From: CAIJZX01 sp043766165
GTDB lineage: Bacteria > Patescibacteriota > Patescibacteriia > SBBC01 > CAIJZX01
NCBI GenBank assembly: GCA_043766165.1
Contig: JAYUIJ010000011.1
Span: 1 to 33,541, forward strand
Length of the DNA: 33,541 bases
Direction of reading: 5' to 3'
Below, in pieces: positions 16,193 through 25,016 of this stretch. A model generated the notes under the pieces. That model was not told the DNA's origin and searched no databases. It saw only the letters and a list, made by a program, of their open reading frames with translations. Position 1 is the first letter of the stretch; every line of letters starts with the position of its first letter. The position numbers were made by a program, and so were the translations under genes.

Positions 16193-16366
16193 TTACTTTG
16201 TTCTGCTGTGCTTGATGACTAATAGGAGTAAGGCAGTACTGACTAGCCAAACGTAACCACTGTTCACCCCGGCTGAAACACTGCCCGGGCGCCAACTTTC
16301 TAGTGCCGCAAGGATAGCTAACCCCCCAATGTTCACGGCTATAGTCATGTCCGTTAGGCGTTTCAT
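16193..16366 (-). CDS. Small two-segment membrane protein (57 aa)
   Basis: A short frame reading MKRLTDMTIAVNIGGLAILA and onward, ending VIKHSRTK. Two hydrophobic stretches (about 7-22 and 38-51) are joined by a Gly/Ser/Pro loop, with a basic C terminus. The ATG (16364-16366) overlaps the TGA of the upstream gene as ATGA, exactly like other junctions of this operon, and the stop lies 8 bp from the convergent PEGA gene, so the frame fills the gap. Other frames here give non-membrane, compositionally random sequence. Family unknown. Confidence 0.6.
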   Translation of the reverse strand: MKRLTDMTIAVNIGGLAILAALESWRPGSVSAGVNSGYVWLVSTALLLLVIKHSRTK

Positions 16367-16827
16367 GGCCGAACAAGCGTTAGAGATATAGTCTGAAGTT
16401 CTATGGCCGCGGTAGCTGCACTCAACCGGACTGAGAATGATCGCGTGGCCACTGCTGTATCTTGCCAGGTAATTGGCACGGTTAATACCTGCCCAGCAGT
16501 CGTGGTCGCCGTTTGCAGAGTTGATGCATTTTTTGTATTCACAACGGCGGTGACGACCCCGTCGCCAGGGGTCGAAGTAATCAGCAACAATGCACGATCA
16601 AAGGCTCGGGGAACGGTAATATTAAACGTCCGTGATTCATTAGCGCCAAGACGAACTGGCCGCGTCTCGGGAGTCTTTGTCCAATGGAAGGTCGTGGTCG
16701 GTTGACTGAGATTATGCCAATGCAATGTGATTGATCTCGTACCAATCATTTGCGTTCGCGCGATCAGAACGACGATAAACATCCAGAAAGTAATGGTTAC
16801 TGTAAGCAGTAGTCGTGATCCGTTCAT
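16363..16827 (-). CDS. Membrane-anchored beta-rich protein of unknown function (154 aa)
   Basis: Start MNGSRLLLTVTITFW at 16827 is chosen for its ATGA overlap with the upstream glycosyltransferase stop; a GTG 21 bases upstream would add 7 residues. One N-terminal membrane segment (about 5-24) is followed by a Thr/Val-rich extracytoplasmic region resembling an immunoglobulin-like or carbohydrate-binding sandwich (SRTFNITVPRAFDRALLLIT; RSFSVRLSAATAAIELQTISLTL). No catalytic motif. Fourth gene of the minus-strand operon. Confidence 0.7.
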   Translation of the reverse strand: MNGSRLLLTVTITFWMFIVVLIARTQMIGTRSITLHWHNLSQPTTTFHWTKTPETRPVRLGANESRTFNITVPRAFDRALLLITSTPGDGVVTAVVNTKNASTLQTATTTAGQVLTVPITWQDTAVATRSFSVRLSAATAAIELQTISLTLVRP

Positions 16828-18449
16828 AGAGTCGTATTCAATAACCACAGTTGGTCGCCACTGTGCTGTGCCGACAGATCAAGACGGAGATGATGTTGGA
16901 GTGCGGTCGTTTGAACATCGCTGATCTGATATTGTCCGGGCTGAACTAAAAGATACACTGGCCACTGGGCGACTAAAGCCTGTAGCGCCTGCCAATCTGT
17001 CTCCGTTTGCGGTAAGCGGAAAGCAGATACACGCTGGTCTTGGAAATATTTATCGGATGGACCGGCAATGATAATAGCTTGCGGCGGCGTGGCGCCCAAT
17101 ACAAATGCTCGCTGTTGGCTATATTTTTTGTTGGCTTGCAACCTCGATCGTAGTCCGGCCACTGGCTGCGACCAGATGGTGATGATTTGCGATCCGGCGA
17201 GAATAATTTCGACCAGGAGAACTAACCAGCGCCGCTGAATCAGCCGTAGCACAATCACGACACCCGGTGTCATTAAGACGTAGAGCGGTAACCAGTAACG
17301 CACATACGAAGCTAGCGCCCCGTTGACGCTGGCTGGTGTATTTTGATACAAATTCCATGTGCCGTAATAAACCAATGGAAAAATTCCAATTAAACTTAAG
17401 ACGGAAAGTTTTACAGCTTTACTGATGGTAGAATATTTCCGTTGAAAGTATCGACCAAGCGCCACAAACGACATGACCGACCAGGTTGGTAGGAACAAAA
17501 TAAAATACCACCAGACCGATGATAGCCAGTGCCAGGACCAGTGACCGCCAACTGGGGTCAGAACTTTTGCTAGTGGAGTAAAGACACTACTGGGTCCGAT
17601 ACTATCATCAATACTTTCACCGATACTATACCCCGTACTGAGCAACGAACCGTATACGGCTTGGTCAGCTAACAGCCATGGAAGTTGGATAACAATAGTT
17701 GCCGCCCCAAAGATAATTAGTTCACGCCATAACCGTCGCGCAGCTACTAACAGAAGCGCTGCAGGTACAAGCCACAACCCTTCAATTGGCCGAAAAAGTA
17801 TGGCTATACCAAAAACTGCACCAGCCACGATAGCCGAGAAACTTTTTGGTCGTTCAAGTAGTCGCAACATACACCACGCCGCAATCATCAAGGTAAAAAC
17901 AAAGGAGCCGTTGTGCAGATATGGGATGGTAGCGTACGAAAAAAATGCCGGGTGGACCGCTAACAGTGCTACGCCGAGCAGTGACCACCACCGAGTCCAA
18001 AATCTACGAAAAATTCTATACAACGCAAACAGACCAATGAAAGCAAGAATTGGATTTAATCCTCGTTCAGCACCCGCGCCAAAAACACGAATCACCAAGG
18101 CGCCTACTTGTACAAAACCTAGAAAACTGACCGGCGCAAGTGTTTGACCGGTGGTCATCATACTACGTGGATGAATGTACTTGAGGACTGCTACTGAGAC
18201 ATGTGTTGAAATACGATATTGTCCACTCTCAGCTAAGTGCTGCATGAATAGTTCGTTGGCCGCTTCGTCGGGCGATCCGACAATCGTATTCATACTCGAT
18301 AACCACAGCGTCCCGCTTAACCAGAGTACTGACAAGAAGGTAACTGTACCAAAAAATAGGCGCGACGGATGTGTACTATCTTGAACGTTGGAAGCAAACC
18401 AACGCTCGTGTTTAGGTGCTAGTGGCTTGGTTTTCGTCACGGTCAACAT
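16824..18449 (-). CDS. GT39-like polytopic membrane glycosyltransferase (541 aa)
   Basis: About ten to twelve membrane segments. The first extracytoplasmic loop carries the acidic pair in SPDEAANELFMQHLAESGQYRI, the pattern used by GT39/PMT-like enzymes, and later PAFFSYATIPYLHNGSF and LFRPIEGLWLVPAALLLV. The C-terminal 100 residues form a soluble outward domain. It probably moves a sugar from a lipid-linked donor to a periplasm-side acceptor. ATG 18449 overlaps the previous gene by 38 bases; TTG or GTG at codons 2 and 4 are alternatives. Substrate unknown. It is only distantly similar by eye to the enzyme at 2620. Confidence 0.8.
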   Translation of the reverse strand: MLTVTKTKPLAPKHERWFASNVQDSTHPSRLFFGTVTFLSVLWLSGTLWLSSMNTIVGSPDEAANELFMQHLAESGQYRISTHVSVAVLKYIHPRSMMTTGQTLAPVSFLGFVQVGALVIRVFGAGAERGLNPILAFIGLFALYRIFRRFWTRWWSLLGVALLAVHPAFFSYATIPYLHNGSFVFTLMIAAWCMLRLLERPKSFSAIVAGAVFGIAILFRPIEGLWLVPAALLLVAARRLWRELIIFGAATIVIQLPWLLADQAVYGSLLSTGYSIGESIDDSIGPSSVFTPLAKVLTPVGGHWSWHWLSSVWWYFILFLPTWSVMSFVALGRYFQRKYSTISKAVKLSVLSLIGIFPLVYYGTWNLYQNTPASVNGALASYVRYWLPLYVLMTPGVVIVLRLIQRRWLVLLVEIILAGSQIITIWSQPVAGLRSRLQANKKYSQQRAFVLGATPPQAIIIAGPSDKYFQDQRVSAFRLPQTETDWQALQALVAQWPVYLLVQPGQYQISDVQTTALQHHLRLDLSAQHSGDQLWLLNTTL

Positions 18450-18846
18450 ACACTAAGAAACATAAACCGAAGACCAGCAAGCCACTCAACGGTGCAAACA
18501 GGAGAATTGGCCAACCAATACTATGAGCCCGATACCAGACAGCCAACATGGTCATGATTGCTAGTGCCACCATCCAAATCAGTGACTGCGGACGGATTGG
18601 TTGACGGGTTTTTGTTCGAGCCGCCGGCACAATGGATGGCCAGATAGTCGCCAGTATACCGATGCCAACCGTGATCCATAACAGATGGGGTAAGGCTATA
18701 AAAAGAGTAACAAAACCTGGATTGATACTTTCTAAAACATACAGTCCAACATACATCACTAAAAAAACTTGGAACGCAAACGTAATAATTTCTCGTGTTT
18801 CTTTTGGACTGAGCGGCCAGGGAATAGAAAAAGTTATTTTTTTCAT
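18412..18846 (-). CDS. Four-segment membrane protein of unknown function (144 aa)
   Basis: Predicted membrane segments at about 21-41, 48-68, 89-106 and 112-132, with a short cytoplasmic basic loop (AARTKTRQPIRPQ) and an acidic C terminus. Not a recognised family. The start is two bases after the upstream stop and the end overlaps the glycosyltransferase by 38 bases, so it belongs to the same operon and may be an accessory subunit. Confidence 0.7.
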   Translation of the reverse strand: MKKITFSIPWPLSPKETREIITFAFQVFLVMYVGLYVLESINPGFVTLFIALPHLLWITVGIGILATIWPSIVPAARTKTRQPIRPQSLIWMVALAIMTMLAVWYRAHSIGWPILLFAPLSGLLVFGLCFLVYVDRDENQATST

Positions 18847-18848
18847 GA

Positions 18849-20420
18849 CTATTGTTTTAGGCCGAAGAAGCCAGTTATTTTTCCCCAGACTTTATGCCAG
18901 GGAAATGACCCGCGGATTAAGGTCGCTTCAATTGAATCTAATCCCAGCGTCGCGCCGGTGGCTTGCATATTTGGTGCTTCAATAGAAAAGGTTACATTTT
19001 TTCCGGCTAGACCTAAATCACTGAAGGTATACGTTTGCTCAACGACATCCCGTCCGGTCGATTGTGGTACATATTCAGCGACAATGTAATCAATTGCATT
19101 GAGATTTGGCGAACTGGTGACATCAACCGCTTGAGCGCCATCGGGAATAAGGAAAGCCGGGGCAATAGCAATTAAACCATCCCCTCGAATATCTAGATCA
19201 CCTTTGGGAATTGTTACCGCCGTTTCGCTTGTTAGTCCTGTTTGCTGATGATTTACTTTAACATCTTGAACGGTTACTTTTTTTCCATTAACGAGAATGT
19301 CTTGTTTCCCCAAGTCGTGGTTGGCGATAAAGTTAAGTGTGCTACTCGTCGCTCGTAGATCAATCGCTGAAAAATTGGTCTGACCATAGGCTGGACCATC
19401 AGCGAATGAGACACGGTTAGCAAATGAAAGGAGATGTTGATTACTAACGATGTTACGAAAGACAACATCGTTAGTCGTTGCAATGTCGATGATATACGCA
19501 CCTGGTTGATCATTTGGCAGGGTGAGTGTTGCAGTTTGTATCTTGCCGTGACTACCTAAGACATCAATTATCCCATCATCAGGAATGACTACTGTTTGTA
19601 GCCAATGGTGTGATGTCCCACGAATTTGGTCAGCTCGGGCGATACGCATGACTAATTCATCGCCACCTTTTTGACGGTTGAGGTCAATTTTTTCCAAGGC
19701 AAACCTAATTGTTTCGTGAGCAGCATAGACATAAATTTTATGACTACCACGAAACGCGTGAGCAAAAGTTATAGGCGACGCGCTCGGTTGGTAGGTCGGC
19801 AGATGCGTGACGCTCATATGATCAAGTCCGACCGTGCCGACTGTTCGGATATCTGCCGGCGGATGAGCTAAAAAATCAGCGACACTTGAATATTGGGTGA
19901 TCGGTTGAGCGGGCAGAGTCGGGGCTTGGTTGATATTTTTTGTATTGGTGGTGGGAGTCACAGCCGGCGGATGTGACGCACGCATCCAGAGCGTGACATT
20001 GCCGGTGGTCACATGTTTCCAATCGAGGGCATCTAAGACCGCCGAAGAAGCGATAATTGACAACTCTGAACCTTTATAACCGTTCGCGACCAAAGCGACG
20101 TATGGCTGTGTACCAGGACTGAGTCGCAGACGAAGATGAATTGCGTCAATCAGGCGTGGTATAGTGACCGTAAATGGTAGAGAGTTTGTCGTTAATCGCC
20201 AACGCAAATTTTTATCGGCCGTCTGAATGACCGATGCCGCGGTGGGCAGATAAATGACATTTCCTTTTTGACCGGGCCGATAGCTATACCGCAGTGACGG
20301 CGTAAAGAAAAAGTGGTTGTTGAGCAGATTCAGAAGTACAAAAAAAGGCACCGCCAGCAAAATTGCCTTGCATACCATCACAGCTAAATGCGGACGTTGT
20401 CGAAAGAATGTCAATCGCAT
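18849..20420 (-). CDS. Large exported protein of unknown function (523 aa)
   Basis: ATG 20420 (MRLTFFRQRPHL) is preferred to an ATG at 20459 because a TATACT box ends 7 nt before it, fitting a leaderless mRNA. One N-terminal membrane segment (about 16-34), then nearly 490 extracytoplasmic residues made of repeated beta-rich modules (LRLRLSPGTQPYVALVANG; FAHAFRGSHKIYVYAAHETIRF; PGAYIIDIATTNDVVFRNIVS). These resemble carbohydrate-binding or bacterial Ig-type folds. The basic C-terminal SFPWHKVWGKITGFF looks amphipathic. No enzyme motif. It leads the operon containing a membrane glycosyltransferase and could be the glycosylated substrate or a cell-surface receptor (speculative). Confidence 0.7.
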   Translation of the reverse strand: MRLTFFRQRPHLAVMVCKAILLAVPFFVLLNLLNNHFFFTPSLRYSYRPGQKGNVIYLPTAASVIQTADKNLRWRLTTNSLPFTVTIPRLIDAIHLRLRLSPGTQPYVALVANGYKGSELSIIASSAVLDALDWKHVTTGNVTLWMRASHPPAVTPTTNTKNINQAPTLPAQPITQYSSVADFLAHPPADIRTVGTVGLDHMSVTHLPTYQPSASPITFAHAFRGSHKIYVYAAHETIRFALEKIDLNRQKGGDELVMRIARADQIRGTSHHWLQTVVIPDDGIIDVLGSHGKIQTATLTLPNDQPGAYIIDIATTNDVVFRNIVSNQHLLSFANRVSFADGPAYGQTNFSAIDLRATSSTLNFIANHDLGKQDILVNGKKVTVQDVKVNHQQTGLTSETAVTIPKGDLDIRGDGLIAIAPAFLIPDGAQAVDVTSSPNLNAIDYIVAEYVPQSTGRDVVEQTYTFSDLGLAGKNVTFSIEAPNMQATGATLGLDSIEATLIRGSFPWHKVWGKITGFFGLKQ

Positions 20421-20427
20421 GCCTATA

Positions 20428-20433
20428 AGTATA
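20428..20433 (-). promoter_or_regulatory. -10 box of the five-gene minus operon, probably leaderless
   Basis: TATACT on the minus strand with 7 nt to the ATG at 20420, so transcription would begin at or within a base or two of the start codon. The -35 at 17 bp is poor (TTTTCT). Confidence 0.45.
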
Positions 20434-20483
20434 CCGTACTCCGGCCGGAAAGAAAACATTCTATACTTTGTGAGACTTGGATT

Positions 20484-20512
20484 TTGACAGTCCGCTGGGC
20501 AAACAGTATACT
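20484..20512 (+). promoter_or_regulatory. Promoter of the gmd-fcl operon
   Basis: TTGACA (20484-20489), 17 bp, TATACT (20507-20512). Start near 20519 gives a 43-nt leader to gmd. Confidence 0.85.
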
Positions 20513-20561
20513 AAAGGGCGATTTTCGAAACATATTTGAGTGACTTGCCTTGCCGCTGATT

Positions 20562-21596
20562 ATGAAAAAAGCATTTATTACCGGAATTACCGGACAGGAT
20601 GGATCCTATTTGTCAGAATTATTGTTAGCTAAAGGATACGAGGTTCACGGTCTTATCCGCCGATCATCGTCATTTAATACCGGTCGACTTGAGGCCATCT
20701 ACCAAGATCCGCACGTTGCTGACCGGCAGCTCTTTCTCCACTATGGAGATTTAGCCGACTCTTCAAACGTCGCTCGTTTAATCGAACATATTGCTCCAGA
20801 CGAAATTTATAACCTTGGCGCACAAAGTCATGTCCGTGTTAGTTTTGACATGCCAGAGTTTACCGGCGACGTTGACGCACTTGGCGTGACCCGACTTTTA
20901 GAAACTATTCGCGGTACCCGTGGCAAAACAAAATTCTATCAAGCCTCTTCAAGCGAAATGTACGGCAAAGTACTCGAAGTCCCACAAAAAGAAACGACTC
21001 CGTTTTATCCGCGAAGCCCATACGGCGTGGCTAAGGTGTATGGTTACTGGATTACGGTTAACTATCGTGAAAGCTATAACATCTTCGCCTGCAACGGCAT
21101 TTTATTCAACCATGAATCCCCTCGCCGCGGCGAAACATTTGTAACCCGTAAAATTACCCGTGGGTTAGCTCGAATTAAAGCCGGTAAAGAAAAAACGTTG
21201 TACCTCGGTAATCTTGATGCCAAACGCGACTGGGGTTATGCCAAAGACTACGTCGAAGCGATGTGGTTGATGATGCAGCAACCAACTGCTGATGACTATG
21301 TGATTGCAACTGGCGAAACCCATTCCGTTCGTGAATTTGTTGAAGAAGCTGGAAAATTACTCGACATGACGATTGAATGGCGCGGATCCGGTGTCCAAGA
21401 AGAAGGAGTTGATTCAAAAACGGGCAATGTGGTTATTAAAATTGATTCGGAATATTTCCGTCCGACGGAAGTTGATTTACTGATCGGCGATGCGACGAAA
21501 GCGAAACAAGCCTTCGGCTGGGTTCCACCGACAACCTTCAAAGAATTGGTCAAGATTATGGTTGAGGCCGACGTAATTAAAGAAGCTGCCAAATAA
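20562..21596 (+). CDS. gmd: GDP-mannose 4,6-dehydratase
   Basis: Makes GDP-4-keto-6-deoxy-D-mannose from GDP-D-mannose with bound NADP; cytosolic extended SDR. Seen: TGITGQDGSYL nucleotide-binding loop (G8, G11, G14), RRSSSFNTGRL (33-43), YNLGAQSHVRVSF, active site S130-S131-E132 and Y154-x3-K158, and NHESPRRGETFVTRKI. 344 aa. ATG 20562 is preferred over an upstream in-frame TTG (20550) because MKKAFITGITG is the normal family N terminus. Three bases before fcl. Confidence 0.96.
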   Translation: MKKAFITGITGQDGSYLSELLLAKGYEVHGLIRRSSSFNTGRLEAIYQDPHVADRQLFLHYGDLADSSNVARLIEHIAPDEIYNLGAQSHVRVSFDMPEFTGDVDALGVTRLLETIRGTRGKTKFYQASSSEMYGKVLEVPQKETTPFYPRSPYGVAKVYGYWITVNYRESYNIFACNGILFNHESPRRGETFVTRKITRGLARIKAGKEKTLYLGNLDAKRDWGYAKDYVEAMWLMMQQPTADDYVIATGETHSVREFVEEAGKLLDMTIEWRGSGVQEEGVDSKTGNVVIKIDSEYFRPTEVDLLIGDATKAKQAFGWVPPTTFKELVKIMVEADVIKEAAK

Positions 21597-21599
21597 CCC

Positions 21600-22535
21600 A
21601 TGATGAATCCCCAAGATAAAATTTACGTCGCCGGCCATCGTGGACTGGTCGGTTCGGCAATTATGCGAGCTTTACAGACAGCTGGTTACACTAACCTTAT
21701 TTTCCGTACACGAGAAGAATTAGATCTGATGGATTATCCAGCGGTTCAGAAATTTTTCCAGGCGGAAAAACCAGATTACGTATTTCTGGCAGCAGCTAAG
21801 GTTGGCGGTGTCCATGCTAACAACATTGCTGGTGCCGATTTTATTTACGAAAATTTAACCATCCAAAATAATATCGTAAAAAGCGCGCATGATGCACAGG
21901 TGAAAAAATTGCTTTTTCTCGGCAGCAGCTGCATTTACCCGCGCGATTGTCCGCAACCCATCAAAGAAGAATATTTTCTAGATGGAAAATTAGAGGAGAC
22001 GAATAAACCATATGCGGCGGCAAAAATTTCGGGCATCCTCTTGTGCCAAGCATTTCACAAACAATACGGCGATAATTTCATTTCGGTCATGCCGACCAAT
22101 TTGTATGGTCCAAATGACAACTTCGATTTAGAAACATCGCACGTCTTTCCGGCTCTACTCAGAAAATTCTACGATGCTCAGCAGAATAACGAACCAACTG
22201 TTACTGTCTGGGGCAGCGGTTCACCAAAAAGAGAGTTCCTGCATGTAGATGATTTAGCCTCCGCCTGTCTACATTTTATGAATACGTACGATGATCCCGA
22301 AATTGTTAATATCGGTACCGGCGAAGATATTAGCATTAAGGATTATGCCGAATTAGTGAAAGAGGTGGTTGGCTATCAAGGCGAAATTGTCTGGGACAGC
22401 AGCAAACCGGACGGCACGCCGCGTAAACTCTTAGATGTTTCGAAGGCCACTAGTCTAGGTTGGAAAGCCAAAGTTAATATTCGTGACGGCGTGACCTCAA
22501 CCTTGGCGTGGTTTATCGATCATCAAGCGAAGTAG
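21600..22535 (+). CDS. fcl: GDP-L-fucose synthase
   Basis: NADPH-dependent 3,5-epimerase/4-reductase turning the Gmd product into GDP-L-fucose. Seen: VAGHRGLVGSA (10-20), AAKVGGVHANN, active-site S109-S110-C111 in GSSCIYP, Y138-x3-K142, and MPTNLYGPNDNFDLETSHV. 311 aa, slightly short but complete. Two ATG codons in tandem (21600, 21603) make the exact start uncertain. No Shine-Dalgarno. The homologous ColC makes GDP-colitose, so a role with a 3-deoxy substrate is not excluded. Confidence 0.95.
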   Translation: MMNPQDKIYVAGHRGLVGSAIMRALQTAGYTNLIFRTREELDLMDYPAVQKFFQAEKPDYVFLAAAKVGGVHANNIAGADFIYENLTIQNNIVKSAHDAQVKKLLFLGSSCIYPRDCPQPIKEEYFLDGKLEETNKPYAAAKISGILLCQAFHKQYGDNFISVMPTNLYGPNDNFDLETSHVFPALLRKFYDAQQNNEPTVTVWGSGSPKREFLHVDDLASACLHFMNTYDDPEIVNIGTGEDISIKDYAELVKEVVGYQGEIVWDSSKPDGTPRKLLDVSKATSLGWKAKVNIRDGVTSTLAWFIDHQAK

Positions 22536-22580
22536 TTGTCAGCCAACAACCTATCCTTAGGTTTACGATCATAGCCATCT

Positions 22581-24113
22581 ATGGATAGCAATATAGTATC
22601 AGGCCCACAAAAAAGTTACTTAACCACAACGGTTTTTGGGAGCGTTTGGACTGTACTCCAATTTGTCGTTACTTTTATCAGCGCGATCGCGATTTCAGTT
22701 ATCCTGTCGCGTTATTTAGGTCCATCAAAATATGGTCTGCTCGCCTATTTGTCGTGGTTTTCGACCTCGGCTTTATTAGTTATAAATTTCGGTATTTTAA
22801 CTACTATCCAAACATGGGTACCGAAATTGTATTTTACTGACCAACAATCGCAGGCTGCTTGGATTACTAGACAACTAGCCGTGGCCCAATTGGTGATTGT
22901 TGGCGTCGGCGCGATCGTGCTTATTCCCCTCGCCTGGCAATGGCACCGCTTTGTCTCGTTTTCGCCAAGTACATTCACGACCCTGTTACTACTGAACATC
23001 GTGCCGTTACTGTTGAACGTCGTGAACGCCTTTTGTTCGACTCTCTTGGTTTCCATCCAACGTTTCAAAACCGCCACGATTATTATTATTCTCGGTCAAG
23101 GGTTAGCCTTGATCGGAGCAGTGGCGACTGCCCTGATGCATTGGCAACTGTTTGGTTTGTTAATCATGCTCAGCATTGCCAACGGATTACTGTTCGTCGT
23201 ATATCTCTGGACCGCACGCGACATTTTGTTCCAGCTAACCCGATCGTGGTCCGGACTGGCCGCCTGGTCAACATTGTTAAAATTTTCGGGTTGGGCCTAC
23301 GCCAATATTCTATTAACGGTTGTTATTTGGGATAAGTCTATTTTCTTTTTTCTGGGAAAGTTCCAACATGGCCATGATTTGGCGATTTATGGTATCGCCT
23401 ATACATTGTCTATAACTATTACCGGAGCGCTTGATCCACTGTTAACGGTATTTTCAACTATACTGGCCGAACTAGTGGCCAAAAATGACTGGCCGCGAGT
23501 TCAATTGATTGTTCGACTATGTGCTAAATATGTTGCCCTGCTGTTATTGCCGCTGGTCATTCTTAGTTACGTTATCAGTCCATACATTGTGCGGTTAGCG
23601 TATGGTACATCCTTCATCCAAGTTGCGGCTCTCGTCCCGATATTATTGTTAGCCTCGACCACGAACAAAATATTTGTTACAGCTTGGACCATACCTCAAT
23701 ACAAGCAAGATTTGCAGGCGGTTGTACCACGGAACGCTTTGGTTGCGCTCTGTACTATTGTTTTAGCGCTAGTACTGATTCCGCGTTTTGGTGTATGGGG
23801 CGCGGCGGCAGCCAGTCTCACCACACAAGTTTTAGCCACGCTCATGTTATCCCTTTTCGTCCGACGATATAAGTTGTACGTGTGGACGAAGGAACTGGGC
23901 GGCGTCATAATCCTCAACGTAGTGGGAGGCATTCTGGTGTTGCTACCAATACTAGTACACACACCAAAGTCTGCCACCCAAACTTCAGCGTTAGTGTTCT
24001 TCCTTGGGTACATCATTATTGTTTGGCGGTATATGATTGGCCCGGTTGATCGGCAGTTGGTACAGCAAGCGCTCGCCACCCTTCGTCAACGTCCAAGTAC
24101 AAGCAAAACGTGA
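22581..24113 (+). CDS. Oligosaccharide flippase (Wzx/polysaccharide biosynthesis family)
   Basis: MOP-superfamily transporter, 510 aa, with 12-14 membrane segments. The N terminus has the family pattern FGSVWTVLQFVVTFISAIAISVILSRYLGPSKYGLLAYLSWF. It likely flips lipid-linked saccharide units from the cytosolic to the outer face of the membrane. No wzy polymerase is visible in the window. 45 bases after fcl with no clear promoter, so probably the same transcript. Confidence 0.88.
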   Translation: MDSNIVSGPQKSYLTTTVFGSVWTVLQFVVTFISAIAISVILSRYLGPSKYGLLAYLSWFSTSALLVINFGILTTIQTWVPKLYFTDQQSQAAWITRQLAVAQLVIVGVGAIVLIPLAWQWHRFVSFSPSTFTTLLLLNIVPLLLNVVNAFCSTLLVSIQRFKTATIIIILGQGLALIGAVATALMHWQLFGLLIMLSIANGLLFVVYLWTARDILFQLTRSWSGLAAWSTLLKFSGWAYANILLTVVIWDKSIFFFLGKFQHGHDLAIYGIAYTLSITITGALDPLLTVFSTILAELVAKNDWPRVQLIVRLCAKYVALLLLPLVILSYVISPYIVRLAYGTSFIQVAALVPILLLASTTNKIFVTAWTIPQYKQDLQAVVPRNALVALCTIVLALVLIPRFGVWGAAAASLTTQVLATLMLSLFVRRYKLYVWTKELGGVIILNVVGGILVLLPILVHTPKSATQTSALVFFLGYIIIVWRYMIGPVDRQLVQQALATLRQRPSTSKT

Positions 24114-24138
24114 CATTTTATGCTAAATGTTGTAGACT
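24110..24138 (+). promoter_or_regulatory. Probable promoter of wzm-wzt
   Basis: GTGACA (24110-24115), 17 bp, TAGACT (24133-24138); 5 of 6 and 4 of 6 to consensus. It would give a leader of about 35 nt before the ATG at 24180. The -35 overlaps the flippase stop. Confidence 0.55.
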
Positions 24139-24179
24139 ACATTTCTTGTCAGTCCTCATTCTAGCCTGACATTATCTTC

Positions 24180-25010
24180 ATGTCCGACCAATCATTTACC
24201 CTCACCATCAAGCCCAAAAAAGGGTGGTCCGCGATTAATCTCAAAGAGCTGTGGCTCTATCGCGAACTCTTTTATATTTTCGCTTGGCGGGATATTAAAG
24301 TTCGGTATAAACAAACGGCCATCGGGGTCGTCTGGGCGATTTTACAGCCGTTTTTGTCGATGATTATTTTTTCGGTCTTTTTCGGCGGGCTGGCCAAGAT
24401 TCCGTCAAACGGCGTCCCGTACCCAATTTTCGTTTATTCCGGCTTATTGTTTTGGAATTATTTTTCTATTTCCTTAACCGGGGCCAGTAACTCGCTGTTG
24501 TCCAACGAAGGTATTATCAAAAAAATTTATTTCCCGCGTTTACTCTTACCGCTCTCGGCAACGATTACGCCATTAATTGATTTTGGGTTAGCCTTCGTGG
24601 TCTTAATTGGCTTAATGGTCTACTACCACTTCGCCCCGACCATCGGCATTTTGTTACTCCCCGTTTTAGTCTTCCTAGCTTTTTTATCAGCCTCAGGTTT
24701 TGGCTCATTACTAGCTGCTATTAACATTCGCTATCGTGACGTTCGCGAAGCACTACCGTTTTTTATTCAGACATTATTCTTCGTCACGCCCGTTATTTAT
24801 CCGACGACGTTGGTACCGGCAAAATTCCAATGGTTACTTGGTCTAAACCCAATGGCTGGCGTGATCGAGGCGGCCCGAGCAGTCATAGTTGGTGACAAAC
24901 CGGTAAATGTCCCTCTGCTGTTATTATCGGCGGCGATTGGCATTAGTCTCTTTACCTTTGGCATTTTCTACTTCAAGAAAACCGAGCGTATTTTCGCTGA
25001 TATCGCGTAA
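24180..25010 (+). CDS. wzm: Polysaccharide ABC transporter permease (Wzm)
   Basis: ABC-2 type permease that exports completed polysaccharide on a lipid carrier. It has an N-terminal amphipathic interface region, then LYRELFYIFAWRDIKVRYKQTAIGVVWAILQPF, the typical coupling segment, and six membrane segments. GLNPMAGVIEAARAVI near 221 is conserved in O-antigen exporters. 276 aa. Six bases before its ATPase partner. Confidence 0.94.
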   Translation: MSDQSFTLTIKPKKGWSAINLKELWLYRELFYIFAWRDIKVRYKQTAIGVVWAILQPFLSMIIFSVFFGGLAKIPSNGVPYPIFVYSGLLFWNYFSISLTGASNSLLSNEGIIKKIYFPRLLLPLSATITPLIDFGLAFVVLIGLMVYYHFAPTIGILLLPVLVFLAFLSASGFGSLLAAINIRYRDVREALPFFIQTLFFVTPVIYPTTLVPAKFQWLLGLNPMAGVIEAARAVIVGDKPVNVPLLLLSAAIGISLFTFGIFYFKKTERIFADIA

Positions 25011-25016
25011 TTTCCT

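Noticed and set aside
16164..16376. 70-codon minus-strand frame with His/Cys-rich sequence
   Set aside because: It overlaps the end of the PEGA gene and has no coherent composition; the neighbouring 57-codon frame has membrane segments and an ATGA junction.
22535..22550. Hairpin GTTGT/ACAAC between fcl and the flippase as terminator
   Set aside because: Only five pairs and no T-tract follows.
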